Assembly (NCBI RefSeq): GCF_003063375.1
Contig: NZ_NERY01000002.1
Location: 186,001-250,000 of the forward strand
Direction: 5' to 3'
Length of the DNA: 64,000 bases
Source: Limnohabitans sp. MMS-10A-178
Lineage (GTDB): Bacteria > Pseudomonadota > Gammaproteobacteria > Burkholderiales > Burkholderiaceae_C
Part shown: positions 11,391 to 22,622 of the stretch, in pieces
How the letters are laid out: every line of letters begins with the position of its first letter
Numbering within the stretch: the first letter of the stretch is position 1
Position numbers and translations under genes: made by a program
The notes under the pieces: generated by a model
What the model was told of the DNA's origin: nothing
Seen by the model: only the letters and a program-made list of their open reading frames with translations
The model's database searches: none

Positions 11391-11987
11391 CTACAAAATT
11401 CCTGTAGCGCCCACCAAACCACCCGCAGCAATTAACCACAGCAAGTGAATGGAAGTTCGCGTCACGACCAGGGTGGCAATGACAGTGACCAACCACAGCT
11501 TCCAATTCTTGGCGTAGTCGTTTTGCGCCACTGACAAAATCCAACCAGCTGACACAAGAAGGCCAATCACAATGGGGGCCATGCCAGATTTAAAGGCGCG
11601 AACCGATAAAAGGTTTCTATTCTGATGTGCCCATCTGGTGGCTTTGTAGGTCAGCACCGAGGAGGGCAGCAAGATGCCCAACATACTCAGTGTGACACCC
11701 ATCAGTCCGAGCCCCCATGCGCTCGCTCCTGCGCCAAAGCCGCCTCCAGCATTAAGGCCGATATGCCACCCCATCAAGGCCACAAAGAGGACATTCGGGC
11801 CCGGCGCAGATTGAGCCAAGGCAATGCTTGAAGAAAAAGTGGCGTCAGTAAGCCAATTCTTTTCATCGACCAAATAACGATGCATGTCGGGAGCGGTGGT
11901 GATAGCACCGCCAATTCCAAGCAGGGATAGGGAGGCAAAATGTACAAAAAAATCAAGCCAGTCTTGCGGGCTTAGCGAGATGGTCAT
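11391..11987 (-). CDS. chromate transporter family, half-size subunit (second of pair)
   Basis: 198 residues, mostly hydrophobic with about five or six membrane segments. The CHR-domain pattern is visible: FASLSLLGIGGAITTAPDMHRYLVD near the start and SIALAQSAPGPNVLFVALMGWHIG in the middle. Full-length ChrA has two CHR domains; here each is a separate gene, and the pair would function together. The start overlaps the stop of the upstream half by four bases (ATGA). The substrate may be chromate or sulfate-like anions, but many members are untested. Confidence 0.87.
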   Translation of the reverse strand: MTISLSPQDWLDFFVHFASLSLLGIGGAITTAPDMHRYLVDEKNWLTDATFSSSIALAQSAPGPNVLFVALMGWHIGLNAGGGFGAGASAWGLGLMGVTLSMLGILLPSSVLTYKATRWAHQNRNLLSVRAFKSGMAPIVIGLLVSAGWILSVAQNDYAKNWKLWLVTVIATLVVTRTSIHLLWLIAAGGLVGATGIL

Positions 11988-12628
11988 GTTCCGGGGCCCT
12001 TACTGTTTGACTCGCTCTTTGACGACTGGTTTGACATAGCATCAAGTTTTGTTTGCAATTGTTTCAAAGCGTGATAAGTGATAAAGCAAGACACGACGCC
12101 TAAGCCCAGCAATGCCCAAATTAGGGGAAATCTGAAAATTCCAACGCATACAAACGAGAGAACCGCGAACAAGATAGCCGTCTTCATTCCCATGGGGTTT
12201 TGGGGCAGTGTGGTGCTGAGCTTGAGTCCAGTGGCCATGATCAAGCCAGCCGAAACAGCTCCCATACCCTTGAGAGCGCCTTGAGCCGAAGGGCTGTCAG
12301 CTATTCCTCCAAACAAAATAGCCAGCGCAAGGACAATCATGAGTGGGGCCAATAAAAGGCCTGCTAAGGCTGCCATGGCGCCTGGGAGGCCAAAGTATTT
12401 GCCCCCAATCATCAAGCAAAGGTTGGCCACATTGGGGCCAGGCATCACTTGAGCCACTGACCAATCTTCAACAAATTGAGCTTTGGTCATCCATTTTCGA
12501 CGGTCCACAAATTCATGTTGCACGATGGCCAGCACCCCGCCAAAGCCTTGAAGCGCTAGAAGGGTGAAAACGACAAACAATTCCGTTTTGGATTTCGGGC
12601 GATTGAGTTCAGGGGTCAAAGAAGACAT
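11984..12628 (-). CDS. chromate transporter family, half-size subunit (first of pair)
   Basis: About 214 residues with a CHR domain: LFVVFTLLALQGFGGVLAIVQHEFVDRRKW and WSVAQVMPGPNVANLCLMIGGKYFG are characteristic. ATG at 12628 is chosen; a TTG at 12643 would add five residues. The C terminus is a Ser/Lys-rich tail. It is transcribed away from ygiQ, and the ~85 bases between them must hold both promoters. Together with the following gene it makes up a split ChrA-type transporter. Confidence 0.87.
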   Translation of the reverse strand: MSSLTPELNRPKSKTELFVVFTLLALQGFGGVLAIVQHEFVDRRKWMTKAQFVEDWSVAQVMPGPNVANLCLMIGGKYFGLPGAMAALAGLLLAPLMIVLALAILFGGIADSPSAQGALKGMGAVSAGLIMATGLKLSTTLPQNPMGMKTAILFAVLSFVCVGIFRFPLIWALLGLGVVSCFITYHALKQLQTKLDAMSNQSSKSESNSKGPGT

Positions 12629-12713
12629 GCCAAGATTATCCAATTAGAAAGACCCTCTGTCTGATATGTTCGATCTGAGGCCCTAAACTACAGCATTTTT
12701 CTATTTCCGACCC

Positions 12714-14990
12714 ATGAACGCTCTGGTTGACGTCTCCTTTTTTCCGCGCAACGCCAAGCCCCTCAACAGCTATCGCAAGTTTTGGGCGGCGCGCTTTGGC
12801 ACAGCCCCATTTTTGCCCATGAGCCGTGCCGAAATGACTCAATTGGGTTGGGACAGCTGTGACATCGTATTGGTCACGGGCGATGCCTATGTTGATCATC
12901 CTAGCTTTGGCATGGCTGTCATTGGTCGAATGTTGGAGGCTCAAGGTTTTCGAGTGGGCATCATTGCCCAACCCGACTGGCAAAGTGCCGATCCTTTTCG
13001 CGCTCTAGGCAAGCCCAATTTGTTTTGGGGCGTTACAGCAGGCAACATGGATTCCATGATCAACCGTTACACGGCTGATCGCAAAATTCGCTCTGACGAT
13101 GCCTACACACCCGGCGATGTGGGTGGCAAGCGCCCCGATCGAGCTGCCATTGTTTACAGTCAGCGCTGTCGAGAGGCCTTTCCCGATGTACCCATTGTGT
13201 TGGGTGGTATTGAAGGCTCATTGCGCCGAATTGCCCACTATGACTATTGGTCAGACAAGGTGCGTCGATCCATTGTGGTCGACAGCAAATGCGATTTGTT
13301 GCTCTACGGCAATGCCGAACGTGCCGTGGTTGAAATTGCTCACAGATTGGCTGCTCGCGAGCCTGTGCACGACATCATTGATGTTCGCGGTACTGCTTTT
13401 GTGCGACGGCAAACGCCTGAAGGCTGGTTTGAAATCGATTCTTCTTCAGTCGATACACCTGGGCACGTAGAAGCCCACGTCAATCCTTACCTCATGATTT
13501 CGGAACAGGCACGTGAGAACGGTGCCACATGTGCCCGCGAAGATGAAGCCCAGTCAGTTGCCGACCAACAAAATGCGGCCGTCAAACCGCTGACCTTTGT
13601 GCCCAATCCGCAGTTGCCTGCCATGACGGGCAAAGGTTTGCACAAAGTACCTCCCCGAGACAAAAGTGTCATTCGACTGCCCAGTTATGAGCAAGTCAAA
13701 TCTGACCCCGTTTTGTATGCGCATGCCAACCGGGTCTTGCATTTAGAAACCAACCCTGGCAACGCGCGTAGTTTGGTTCAAGCGCACGGCGAAGGTCATA
13801 CGGCCAGAGATGTTTGGATCACGCCGCCCCCCATTCCGCTCACCACAGCCGAAATGGATGCTGTTTTTGACTTGCCTTATGCGCGCAGTCCTCATCCCAC
13901 GTATGCCGACGAAAATGGCTCGCACGATGGCGCCACCAAAATTCCTGCCTGGGAGATGATTCGCTTTTCAGTCAATATCATGAGGGGTTGTTTTGGCGGG
14001 TGCACGTTCTGCTCTATCACTGAGCACGAAGGGCGAATTATTCAAAGCCGCAGCGAAGCTTCTGTGTTGCGTGAAATTGAAGACATCCGCGACAAGGTAA
14101 AGGGTTTCACAGGGGTCATTTCAGATTTAGGCGGGCCCACAGCCAACATGTACCGCCTGGGTTGCAAAACACCCGAAATTGAAGCTGCCTGCCGCAAACC
14201 AAGCTGCGTGTTTCCTGGCATTTGCAGCAACCTCACCACTGACCACGGCCCACTCATTCAGATGTACCGCAAAGCGCGAAGTTTGAAGGGCATCAAAAAG
14301 ATTTTGATTGGCTCTGGCCTCCGATATGACTTGGCGGTTCAAAGCCCAGAGTATGTGAAAGAGTTGGTCACGCACCATGTGGGGGGCTATTTGAAAATAG
14401 CGCCAGAGCACACGGAATCTGGTCCTCTCACAAAAATGATGAAGCCTGGCATTGGCAGCTACGACAAGTTCAAGAGCATGTTCGATAAGTTCAGCGCCGA
14501 AGCTGGCAAGAAGCAGTTTTTGGTGCCTTATTTCATTGCAGCCCATCCTGGTACCAGCGACGAAGACATGATGAACTTGGCCATTTGGCTGAAGAAAAAT
14601 GGATTTCGCGCCGATCAGGTTCAAACCTTTTATCCCAGTCCGATGGCCACGGCCACGGCCATGTACCACACCACCAAAAACCCATTGCGCAAAATTACCC
14701 GCGAGAGTGAAAAGGTCGATGTGGTCAAGGGTGAAAAACGCCGCAGATTGCACAAAGCTTTTCTGCGCTATCACGATGCCAAGCATTGGCCGCTGCTTCG
14801 CGATGCGCTGAAAGCCATGGGCCGAGCCGACCTCATTGGCAATGGCAAGCACCACTTGATTCCTACTTGGCAGCCTTTGTCAGACGATTATCAGAGCGCG
14901 CGCCGCAAAAATAGCACGCCGAGTTCAACGCCCAAAAGAGGCACCGTTCTCACTCAACACACAGGCCTGCCACCGCGCAAAAAAAGCTAA
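12714..14990 (+). CDS. ygiQ: YgiQ family radical SAM protein
   Basis: 758 residues, the usual length for YgiQ. The N-terminal part ([31 protein letters not shown]) is the UPF0313 region; the radical SAM core carries the cluster motif CFGGCTFC (~426-433; Cys-x3-Cys-x2-Cys), which would hold a 4Fe-4S cluster that cleaves S-adenosylmethionine. The C-terminal Lys/Arg/Ser-rich tail is typical and probably disordered. The reaction is unknown for the whole family. It is divergent from the chromate transporter pair and convergent with glnD. Confidence 0.93.
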   Translation: MNALVDVSFFPRNAKPLNSYRKFWAARFGTAPFLPMSRAEMTQLGWDSCDIVLVTGDAYVDHPSFGMAVIGRMLEAQGFRVGIIAQPDWQSADPFRALGKPNLFWGVTAGNMDSMINRYTADRKIRSDDAYTPGDVGGKRPDRAAIVYSQRCREAFPDVPIVLGGIEGSLRRIAHYDYWSDKVRRSIVVDSKCDLLLYGNAERAVVEIAHRLAAREPVHDIIDVRGTAFVRRQTPEGWFEIDSSSVDTPGHVEAHVNPYLMISEQARENGATCAREDEAQSVADQQNAAVKPLTFVPNPQLPAMTGKGLHKVPPRDKSVIRLPSYEQVKSDPVLYAHANRVLHLETNPGNARSLVQAHGEGHTARDVWITPPPIPLTTAEMDAVFDLPYARSPHPTYADENGSHDGATKIPAWEMIRFSVNIMRGCFGGCTFCSITEHEGRIIQSRSEASVLREIEDIRDKVKGFTGVISDLGGPTANMYRLGCKTPEIEAACRKPSCVFPGICSNLTTDHGPLIQMYRKARSLKGIKKILIGSGLRYDLAVQSPEYVKELVTHHVGGYLKIAPEHTESGPLTKMMKPGIGSYDKFKSMFDKFSAEAGKKQFLVPYFIAAHPGTSDEDMMNLAIWLKKNGFRADQVQTFYPSPMATATAMYHTTKNPLRKITRESEKVDVVKGEKRRRLHKAFLRYHDAKHWPLLRDALKAMGRADLIGNGKHHLIPTWQPLSDDYQSARRKNSTPSSTPKRGTVLTQHTGLPPRKKS

Positions 14991-15036
14991 AGGCTGAGCA
15001 GCAGATCAGCGCATCAACGCATCCGCTCAGTTGCAT

Positions 15037-17670
15037 TTAGGATTGCAAGACCTGCAACAACTCGGTCTCAATTTCGATTTGCTCACGGTTGTGTTGCAGC
15101 GCTGAGCCCTCAATCAAGAAGCTGTCTTCAACCCTTTCCCCAAGCGTACTGATCTTGGCTAACTTGAGGCTGATGCTGTGTTTGGCCAGCACTGTGGCCA
15201 CGCTGTAGAGCAATCCCATTTTGTCGCTGGCCGAAATGGCCAGCAACCAGCTTTGGGCTTTTTCATCGGGATGCAAACTGATGCGAGGTGCAATGGGAAA
15301 GTTTTTGACGCGCCGAGAAACCCGTCCTTTTGTGGGTGGCGGCAATTCACCTTTTTGATCGATGGTCACACTCAAACCTGACTCCACCATGGTCATGAGT
15401 TCCCGATAGTGTTCTGGTAGCAGTGAGGTCACCACTTGAAAAGTGTCTAAGGCATAACCGTTCTTGGCGGTGTGAATTTTGGCGTCCAAAATACTGAAAC
15501 CGGCTTGATCAAAATAGCCGCAAATTCGAGCAAACAAATCGGTTTGATCTTCAGCATAGACCAATACCTGCAGTCCTTCACCGATGGGTGAAATGCGGGC
15601 TCTCACAATGCTTTTTCGCGTCATTGTGGCCACAGAAGGCCGATCTGCTTTGGAAACGTATCTAGAAAGCTGTCTGGCATGCCATGCAATTTCGCTGGCG
15701 TCGTGTCGCATGAAATAGCCAATGTCCAAGGTGTCCCACAATGCTTTTTGACCGTCGTGTGGTTCTGAGTGTCTTGCCAGTTCAACCAAGGCATCGCGTT
15801 TTCTAGATTCAACCTCTGCATTGGCATCGGGTGCCCGGCCACCCAGCATGCGCAAAGTGAACTTGTACAGGTCTTCAAGGAGTTTGCCTTTCCAAGCATT
15901 CCAAACCTTGGGACTCGTGCCTCGAATGTCGGCAACCGTGAGCAAATACAATGCAGTGAGTTGACGCTCATTGCCAACCCGCTTGGCAAATGCGGCAATG
16001 ACATCGGGGTCCGATAGGTCTTCTTTTTGCGCAACATGACTCATGGTCAAATGCTCACGCACTAAAAATGCGATGAGTTGCGCATCCTTGGTTTCGATGC
16101 AGTGTTGTCTGCAAAACCGCTTGACTTCAAGAACCCCTAGTTGGGAGTGATCACCACCGCGGCCTTTGGCAATGTCATGAAACAAAGCGGCGGTGAAAAG
16201 GATGTAGGGCTTGTCCCAGCCCGCCGCCAGTTGTGAACAAAAAGGATATTCATGTGCATGATCTGCAATGAAGAATCGACGGACGTTTCGCAAAACCATC
16301 AGGATGTGTTGATCGACGGTGTAGACGTGAAACAGATCGTGCTGCATTTGGCCCACAATGTTTCGAAACACCCACAGGTATCGGCCCAACACAGAGGTTT
16401 GATTCATCAAACGCAATGAATGCGTGATGCCCTGACTCTCTTGAAGAATCTTCAGAAAAGTGGCTCTATTGACAGGATCTCGTCTGAATTTGGCATCCAT
16501 CACCCCTCTAACGTTGTAAAGGGCTCGAAGTGTTTTGGCTGAGAGCCCCTTCACACCTTGCGTCTGCTGGTACAGCAAAAAGGTTTCCAAAATGGCGTGA
16601 GGGTGTTTTTGATACAGGTCGTCTTGGGCCAGCTCTAAAAGACCATTTTTTTCATAAAAATTTGCATTGAGTTTGCGCAACTCAATTTGAAGATCGCCTC
16701 TTTGAGCCTGCAAATACTCTTCAATGTTCAGCAATAAAATTTGGTTCAACTGGGTCACAGCTTTAGCGGCCCAGTAATACTGCCGCATTAAAACTTCACT
16801 GGCCCTTTGCTTGTGTTTGCCGTCAGGCGTGCTTTTGGCTTTGTAGCCAAATGTTTCTGCCAATGCGTGCTGTAAATCGAAAACCAGCCGGTCTTCCCGT
16901 CGCTTGGCGAGCAAATGAAGTCGAGCGCGAATGAGGCTTAGAACAGCTTCATTGCGTTTGATTTGTTTGATCTCAAGGGGTGTTGCCAAGCCCTTGGCGG
17001 CCAAATCATCCCAAGTTCTACCAAGCCCTGCAGCTCTTGAAACCCACAAAATGATTTGAAGATCTCGCAAGCCACCCGGAGACTCTTTGCAATTGGGCTC
17101 CAGTGAGTAGGGTGTGTTTTCAAACTTATTGTGTCGCTGGTTCAATTCAAGCGTTTTTGCAACGAAGAACGCATGGGGATCCATGGCATCCTGATATCGC
17201 TTTTGAAACTGCTTGTACAGTTTTTGATTGCCTGTGATGAGCCTGCTTTCGAGCAAGGATGTTTTGACTGTGATGTCTTTTTCTGACTCTTCAATGCAAT
17301 CGCTGAGTGTTCTGACACTCGAGCCAATTTCAAGGCCACTGTCCCAGCAACTGCCTATGAAAATTTCCAATTTGGTTTTGAGCTCTGGAGAATCTTCTGC
17401 AATGACACTATCGGGCAGCATGACCAAAACATCGACATCCGAGGACGGAAACAATTCACCGCGGCCGTAGCCTCCCACTGCTATTAGCGCTTCACCTTGC
17501 TCAAAACCTGCTTTGTACCAAAGATCAATTAGAAGTTTGTCAGCCAATTTGGCAAGTCGGACCAAGGTGGGCTTGAGTCGTCGACCGTTGGCCGCGCTGT
17601 CCGAAATACTCGCCCACAGAGCCTGCTTTTCCTGGCGGTATTTGTCTCTCAATACCGACACGTCAGTCAT
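15037..17670 (-). CDS. glnD: bifunctional PII uridylyltransferase/uridylyl-removing enzyme GlnD
   Basis: About 877 residues. GlnD senses glutamine and adds or removes UMP on PII proteins, setting nitrogen control. Domains in order: nucleotidyltransferase with GGYGRGELFPSSDVDVLV (~66-83), a linker helical region, an HD domain (LFHDIAKGRGGDHSQLG) for de-uridylylation, and two C-terminal ACT domains (VLVYAEDQTDLFARICGYF and WLLAISASDKMGLLYSVATVL). ATG at 17670 is four bases after the map stop and gives the normal N terminus; an upstream in-frame start at 17733 would run into map. Confidence 0.96.
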   Translation of the reverse strand: MTDVSVLRDKYRQEKQALWASISDSAANGRRLKPTLVRLAKLADKLLIDLWYKAGFEQGEALIAVGGYGRGELFPSSDVDVLVMLPDSVIAEDSPELKTKLEIFIGSCWDSGLEIGSSVRTLSDCIEESEKDITVKTSLLESRLITGNQKLYKQFQKRYQDAMDPHAFFVAKTLELNQRHNKFENTPYSLEPNCKESPGGLRDLQIILWVSRAAGLGRTWDDLAAKGLATPLEIKQIKRNEAVLSLIRARLHLLAKRREDRLVFDLQHALAETFGYKAKSTPDGKHKQRASEVLMRQYYWAAKAVTQLNQILLLNIEEYLQAQRGDLQIELRKLNANFYEKNGLLELAQDDLYQKHPHAILETFLLYQQTQGVKGLSAKTLRALYNVRGVMDAKFRRDPVNRATFLKILQESQGITHSLRLMNQTSVLGRYLWVFRNIVGQMQHDLFHVYTVDQHILMVLRNVRRFFIADHAHEYPFCSQLAAGWDKPYILFTAALFHDIAKGRGGDHSQLGVLEVKRFCRQHCIETKDAQLIAFLVREHLTMSHVAQKEDLSDPDVIAAFAKRVGNERQLTALYLLTVADIRGTSPKVWNAWKGKLLEDLYKFTLRMLGGRAPDANAEVESRKRDALVELARHSEPHDGQKALWDTLDIGYFMRHDASEIAWHARQLSRYVSKADRPSVATMTRKSIVRARISPIGEGLQVLVYAEDQTDLFARICGYFDQAGFSILDAKIHTAKNGYALDTFQVVTSLLPEHYRELMTMVESGLSVTIDQKGELPPPTKGRVSRRVKNFPIAPRISLHPDEKAQSWLLAISASDKMGLLYSVATVLAKHSISLKLAKISTLGERVEDSFLIEGSALQHNREQIEIETELLQVLQS

Positions 17671-17674
17671 GCCA

Positions 17675-18478
17675 TTAGCCTTTGACAAACTCAGGGGTGG
17701 GAGGGCTTCCTGCAGACAAGGTGAGTACCTCATAGCCTGTCTCAGTGACCAAAATGGTGTGTTCCCACTGGGCCGAAAGACTTCTGTCTTTGGTCACAAT
17801 GGTCCACCCATCGCCCATTTCCTTGATATCGCGTTTGCCAGCGTTGATCATGGGCTCAATGGTGAAGGTCATGCCTGCCTTGAGTTCGTCCAAGGTGCCT
17901 GGCTTTCCATAATGTAAAACCTGAGGCTCTTCATGGAAAACACGACCAATGCCATGGCCACAAAACTCGCGAACAATGGAAAAGCCTAAGTTTTCAGCAA
18001 ACTTTTGAATGGCCCAACCTATATCGCCAAGTCGCGCGCCGGGCTTAACCTGTTCAATGCCATGCCACATGGCTTCGTAGGTGACGGCACAAAGCCGCTT
18101 TGCAGCGATGGAGGCGTCTCCCACGATGAACATGCGACTGGTATCGCCATGCCAACCGTCTTTGATCACGGTGATGTCGATGTTGACGATATCGCCCTTT
18201 TTAAGCAGTTTTTCATTCGGAATGCCATGGCAGACCTGGTGATTGACAGAGGTGCAAATAGACTTGGGATAGGGCGCGTAGCCTGGTGGCTGATAGTTCA
18301 AGGGTGCAGGAATGGTGCCCTGGACTTGGACCATGAAGTCGTGGGCCAGTTTGTCAAGCTCATTGGTACTGACACCCGGTTTGACAAAGGGTGTTAGATA
18401 ATCGAGTACTTCGGATGCAAGGCGTCCTGCCACACGCATGCCGTTGGCGCCGTCGGCGTCTTTGAGGGTGATTGTCAT
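17675..18478 (-). CDS. map: type I methionine aminopeptidase
   Basis: 267 residues. Removes the initiator Met from nascent proteins. The pita-bread fold metal ligands can be placed: Asp of NIDITVIKDGWHGDTSRMF, His of EFCGHGIGRVFHEEPQVLHYG, Glu of FTIEPMINAG and the Glu of QWEHTILVTETG. It has no N-terminal zinc-finger extension (type Ia). glnD follows with four bases between, so the two form an operon. A short inverted repeat lies just upstream of the start (18482-18496). Confidence 0.96.
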   Translation of the reverse strand: MTITLKDADGANGMRVAGRLASEVLDYLTPFVKPGVSTNELDKLAHDFMVQVQGTIPAPLNYQPPGYAPYPKSICTSVNHQVCHGIPNEKLLKKGDIVNIDITVIKDGWHGDTSRMFIVGDASIAAKRLCAVTYEAMWHGIEQVKPGARLGDIGWAIQKFAENLGFSIVREFCGHGIGRVFHEEPQVLHYGKPGTLDELKAGMTFTIEPMINAGKRDIKEMGDGWTIVTKDRSLSAQWEHTILVTETGYEVLTLSAGSPPTPEFVKG

Positions 18479-18481
18479 GGA

Positions 18482-18496
18482 ATGGGATTATCCCAT
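18482..18496. promoter_or_regulatory. inverted repeat ahead of map
   Basis: ATGGGA (18482-18487) and TCCCAT (18491-18496) form a perfect six-base inverted repeat with a TTA spacer, three bases upstream of the map start codon. Read on the minus strand its centre includes GATAAT, which would make a -10 element; no good -35 is seen at the right distance. It could be an operator or a leader hairpin. Confidence 0.3.
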
Positions 18497-18609
18497 CTTG
18501 AAGACAATTTTGCAGAATAGGGCGCCTGCAGCGGGTAAAATAAAGGCTCGTTCAGTGCCCCAGTCAGCGGCATTTGAGACACTTTTCACATTGCCCTCAA
18601 GGCCAGCCA

Positions 18610-21600
18610 GTGACCCTGCATACTCTTATCTTGGAAGGCGGTAACGCCCTCAGTGAATTTCGCATTCAGCAATTGCTTCCGAGGTTGCAGGCTCATTGCC
18701 CTGATATCAAGGGTCTCACTGGGCAGTATTTGCACTTGGTCGCAAGCCCAGAAACGCTGGACCTGACTCATCAAAATGTCTTAAAACAGCTACTCACTTA
18801 TGGTGAGCCATTTGAAATAGATTCGTCAATAGAGGTGCAAGCTTGCATTCCCATTTATGTGTCTCCCCGGTTAGGTACCGTATCGCCTTGGGCATCCAAG
18901 GCCACTGACATTGCGCACAACTGTGGTTTGAAAGTTAAGCGCATCGAGCGTTTGCTGGTCTATTCACTGCAGTTTAAAAATGCCAAGGTAGCAAAGTCTG
19001 TGTCAGTAGACACACGACTGAAATTGTCAGACTTGCTGCATGACAGGATGACCGAGTCGGTTCTCGCCCAACGCGATGATGCATTGGCCCTCTTCACTGA
19101 ATTGCAAGCCCAAGCACTTTTGCATGTTGATGTGTTGCAGGGAGGCAGGGGCGCACTGGTCAAAGCCAATCAAGAGTTTGGTTTGGCATTGGCAGAGGAT
19201 GAAATTGATTATCTTTTAAGTTCTTTTCAACAGCTTGGCAGAAACCCCAGCGACGTTGAGCTGATGATGTTTGCACAGGCCAACAGCGAGCACTGCCGAC
19301 ACAAAATTTTCAATGCCCAATTCACCATTGATGGTGAGGCCCAAGCCCACAGCTTGTTTGGCATGATTCGACACACACATCAGCAAAACCCGCAACATAC
19401 CGTGGTGGCTTACTCCGACAACGCTTCCATCATGGTGGGTCACCAAGTTGAACGTTTTGCGGCCAAGCAAGGGGGCGCTTACCAAAAAGAAAACGCCCTG
19501 CACCATGTTTTGATGAAGGTCGAAACTCACAATCATCCCACGGCCATCTCGCCTTATCCTGGCGCCTCCACAGGCGCAGGTGGTGAGATTCGGGACGAGG
19601 GCGCCACAGGCCGAGGCTCTAAGCCCAAGGCTGGATTGACAGGCTTCTCGGTTTCAAAATTGTGGGATAGCCCACATGGAAAACCAGAGCACATTGCCAG
19701 TCCTTTGCAAATCATGACAGAAGGGCCTTTGGGAGGTGCGGCATTCAACAACGAATTCGGCCGTCCTAATTTATTGGGCTACTTTCGGGAATACGAGCAG
19801 GTGGTTGACGGTGTAGTGCGCGGCTATCACAAGCCCATCATGATCGCGGGTGGTTTAGGTGTGATTGACGACACTCAAACCCAAAAAATTCAATTTCCTG
19901 CTGGCACGCTTTTGGTTCAGTTGGGCGGGCCAGGCATGCTCATTGGCATGGGAGGCAGCGCTGCCAGTTCAATGGCTTCAGGAACCAACGCGGCCAATTT
20001 GGACTTTGATTCTGTGCAGCGGGGCAACCCTGAAATTGAGCGGCGCGCTCAAGAGGTGATCAACCATTGTTGGGTCATGGGGCAGGCCAATCCCATTTTG
20101 GCTATTCACGATGTGGGCGCGGGTGGTTTGTCCAATGCTTTCCCCGAACTCACCAACGATGCAGGACGGGGTGCGCGCTTTGATTTGCGCGCCGTGCCGC
20201 TTGAGGCTTCTGGCTTGTCACCTAAAGAAATTTGGTCCAACGAAAGCCAAGAGCGATATGTCTTGGCCATTGCGCCAGAGTCGCTTGATTTGTTCAAGTC
20301 TTTTTGCAACCGTGAGCGCTGCCCATTTGCCGTGGTGGGAGTAGCCACAGAAGAACGTCAACTGGTCTTAACTGACGAACAAGCGCTCGATGAAAAGTTG
20401 AAAAGTCCGGTCGATATGCCGATGAATGTGTTGTTGGGGAAGCCACCCAAAATGCATCGCCAGGTTACTTCAGTAAGGCGCACCACCCAGCCCATCAATC
20501 TGACGGGTGTCAATCTGCAAGATGCTGTTGTAAACGTTCTCAGTCATCCCACGGTGGCCTCTAAACGATTTTTGATCACCATCGGTGATCGCTCGGTAGG
20601 TGGCTTGACGCATCGCGATCAAATGGTGGGCCCATGGCAAGTTCCGGTGGCCGATTGTGCCGTTACTTTGGCCGACTATAAGGGCTTTCAAGGCGAGGCC
20701 ATGAGCATGGGAGAGCGTACGCCTTTGGCCAGCATCGATGCCGCAGCGTCAGGCCGTATGGCGGTGGCTGAGGCCATTACCAATTTATTGGCTGCGCCCA
20801 TTGAGCTAGACCGCGTCAAACTCAGTGCTAACTGGATGGCTGCTTGCGGCGAACCAGGCGAAGACGCCGCGCTCTATGAAACCGTCAAGGCAGTGGGGCT
20901 TGAGTTGTGTCCTGCCTTGGGTATTTCTATTCCCGTGGGCAAAGACAGCCTGTCGATGAAAACACAGTGGACCGAAAACGGTGAGTCACACAAGATAACT
21001 TCACCAGTGAGTTTGGTGGTGAGTGCATTTGCCAGCTTGCCAGATGTGCGCGGTACTTTGACACCTCAGTTGAATGCCAGTGTGACCGATTCCTCCTTGA
21101 TTTTGATCGATTTGAGCAATGGTCAAAACCGCATGGGTGCCAGTATTTTGAGTCAGGTTTTGAACCAATCAGGCGATCAGGTGCCTGATTTGGAGAAGCC
21201 TGAAAACTTGGTCAATTTGGTCAAGGTTATTAACTTACTCCGCCAACAATGCAAAATTTTGGCTTACCACGATCGAAGTGATGGCGGCTTGTTAAGCACT
21301 GTGGCTGAGATGTGTTTTGCGGGCCAAGTGGGGGTTGCTCTAAACCTCGACCTTTTGGTCACTGAAGGCGATGGCATTTCAGACAGCCGTGCTGAATATG
21401 GCGATGCCAAAAATTGGGCCCAGCAAATTAGCGCCCGGCGTGAAGAGTTAACGCTCAAAGCGCTTTTCAATGAAGAGCTTGGCGTTGTGATTCAAATCGC
21501 CACCGAAGATCGTGCAGAAGTAATGCAACTCTTGCGTGCTCATGGTCTTTCAAAGCACAGCCATGTGGTGGGTAAAACTCGACCTGCTCATTCCGCCATT

Positions 21601-22602
21601 GACAAAGGCGTGGGGTCATTGAGCATTTGGCGCGACACCCAAGAAATTTTCACAGCCAAGTTGGAAGACTTGCACCAAGTTTGGGACAGCGTCAGTTGGA
21701 AAATTTGCCAACAGCGCGATAACTCAAGCTGTGCAGACATGGAGCATGCTGGTGTTGGTCGCTACGACAATCCTGGCCTGCACCTTGCCTTGTCTTTCAA
21801 CCCCGAAGACAACGTGGCTGCGCCTTATCTAAATTTGGCCCAACCACGAGTGGCCATTCTGCGTGAACAAGGTGTTAATTCGCACGTTGAAATGGCTTAC
21901 GCTTTCAGTCAGGCAGGCTTTGAGTCACATGATGTTCACATGACGGATTTGCAAACGGGACGTGTGAGCCTGAAAGATTTTCAAGGCCTTGTCGCCTGTG
22001 GTGGTTTCTCATACGGCGACACTTTGGGTGCTGGTATTGGCTGGGCAAGAAGCGTCACCTTCAACCCGTTGTTGGCCGATGAATTCAAAGCCTATTTTGC
22101 TCGCACAGACACCTTTGGTTTAGGTGTTTGCAATGGTTGCCAGATGTTTGCAGAATTGGCAGACATCATTCCTGGCGCACAGCATTGGCCACGCTTTACC
22201 ACCAACCAAAGTGAGCGGTTTGAGGCCAGGCTTTCGATGGTTGAGGTCTTGCCATCGCCAAGCCTTTTCTTTGAAGGCATGGCTGGAAGCCGCATGCCCA
22301 TTGCAGTTGCACACGGTGAAGGATTTGCCAATTTCAAGTATCGGGGTTCTGCGCAAAAAGTGATCAGTGCCATGCGCTTTGTCGACAATGCAGGCTTGGC
22401 CACAGAAACTTATCCGGCCAATCCCAACGGCAGTGTGGGTGGACTTACAGCAGTTACAAGCACCGATGGCCGCTTCACAGCCATGATGCCACACCCTGAG
22501 CGGGTTTTTCGGAATGTTCAGATGAGCTTCACGTCAGGGAATGTGTCTGACTTCAGCCCATGGCTCAGAATGTGGCAAAACGCACGCCGTTGGCTCAAGT
22601 AA
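18610..22602 (+). CDS. purL: phosphoribosylformylglycinamidine synthase (large PurL)
   Basis: About 1330 residues, the single-chain proteobacterial form. It converts FGAR, glutamine and ATP to FGAM in purine synthesis. Domain order: PurS-like N-terminal region, linker ([13 protein letters not shown]), two AIRS-type FGAM synthetase halves ([51 protein letters not shown]) and a class I glutaminase with nucleophile Cys in GVCNGCQMF and the Glu/His of [13 protein letters not shown] at 18610, with AAGG seven bases upstream, gives the family start MTLHxLxLEG; a TTG at 18574 would add 12 residues. Confidence 0.96.
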   Translation: MTLHTLILEGGNALSEFRIQQLLPRLQAHCPDIKGLTGQYLHLVASPETLDLTHQNVLKQLLTYGEPFEIDSSIEVQACIPIYVSPRLGTVSPWASKATDIAHNCGLKVKRIERLLVYSLQFKNAKVAKSVSVDTRLKLSDLLHDRMTESVLAQRDDALALFTELQAQALLHVDVLQGGRGALVKANQEFGLALAEDEIDYLLSSFQQLGRNPSDVELMMFAQANSEHCRHKIFNAQFTIDGEAQAHSLFGMIRHTHQQNPQHTVVAYSDNASIMVGHQVERFAAKQGGAYQKENALHHVLMKVETHNHPTAISPYPGASTGAGGEIRDEGATGRGSKPKAGLTGFSVSKLWDSPHGKPEHIASPLQIMTEGPLGGAAFNNEFGRPNLLGYFREYEQVVDGVVRGYHKPIMIAGGLGVIDDTQTQKIQFPAGTLLVQLGGPGMLIGMGGSAASSMASGTNAANLDFDSVQRGNPEIERRAQEVINHCWVMGQANPILAIHDVGAGGLSNAFPELTNDAGRGARFDLRAVPLEASGLSPKEIWSNESQERYVLAIAPESLDLFKSFCNRERCPFAVVGVATEERQLVLTDEQALDEKLKSPVDMPMNVLLGKPPKMHRQVTSVRRTTQPINLTGVNLQDAVVNVLSHPTVASKRFLITIGDRSVGGLTHRDQMVGPWQVPVADCAVTLADYKGFQGEAMSMGERTPLASIDAAASGRMAVAEAITNLLAAPIELDRVKLSANWMAACGEPGEDAALYETVKAVGLELCPALGISIPVGKDSLSMKTQWTENGESHKITSPVSLVVSAFASLPDVRGTLTPQLNASVTDSSLILIDLSNGQNRMGASILSQVLNQSGDQVPDLEKPENLVNLVKVINLLRQQCKILAYHDRSDGGLLSTVAEMCFAGQVGVALNLDLLVTEGDGISDSRAEYGDAKNWAQQISARREELTLKALFNEELGVVIQIATEDRAEVMQLLRAHGLSKHSHVVGKTRPAHSAIDKGVGSLSIWRDTQEIFTAKLEDLHQVWDSVSWKICQQRDNSSCADMEHAGVGRYDNPGLHLALSFNPEDNVAAPYLNLAQPRVAILREQGVNSHVEMAYAFSQAGFESHDVHMTDLQTGRVSLKDFQGLVACGGFSYGDTLGAGIGWARSVTFNPLLADEFKAYFARTDTFGLGVCNGCQMFAELADIIPGAQHWPRFTTNQSERFEARLSMVEVLPSPSLFFEGMAGSRMPIAVAHGEGFANFKYRGSAQKVISAMRFVDNAGLATETYPANPNGSVGGLTAVTSTDGRFTAMMPHPERVFRNVQMSFTSGNVSDFSPWLRMWQNARRWLK

Positions 22603-22622
22603 ATAAGAACTTGGACTTATTT
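22601..22622. terminator. AT-rich hairpin between convergent purL and parvulin genes
   Basis: AAATAAG (22601-22607) and CTTATTT (22616-22622) form a perfect seven-base inverted repeat with an eight-base loop. It spans the purL stop and the stop of the opposite-strand isomerase gene. The low GC and lack of long T-runs make it a weak terminator candidate. Confidence 0.35.

Noticed and set aside
15001..15036. CTGAGC/GCTCAG repeat between ygiQ and glnD as a terminator
   Set aside because: The loop is over 20 bases, the stem is six bases and there is no T-run on either strand.
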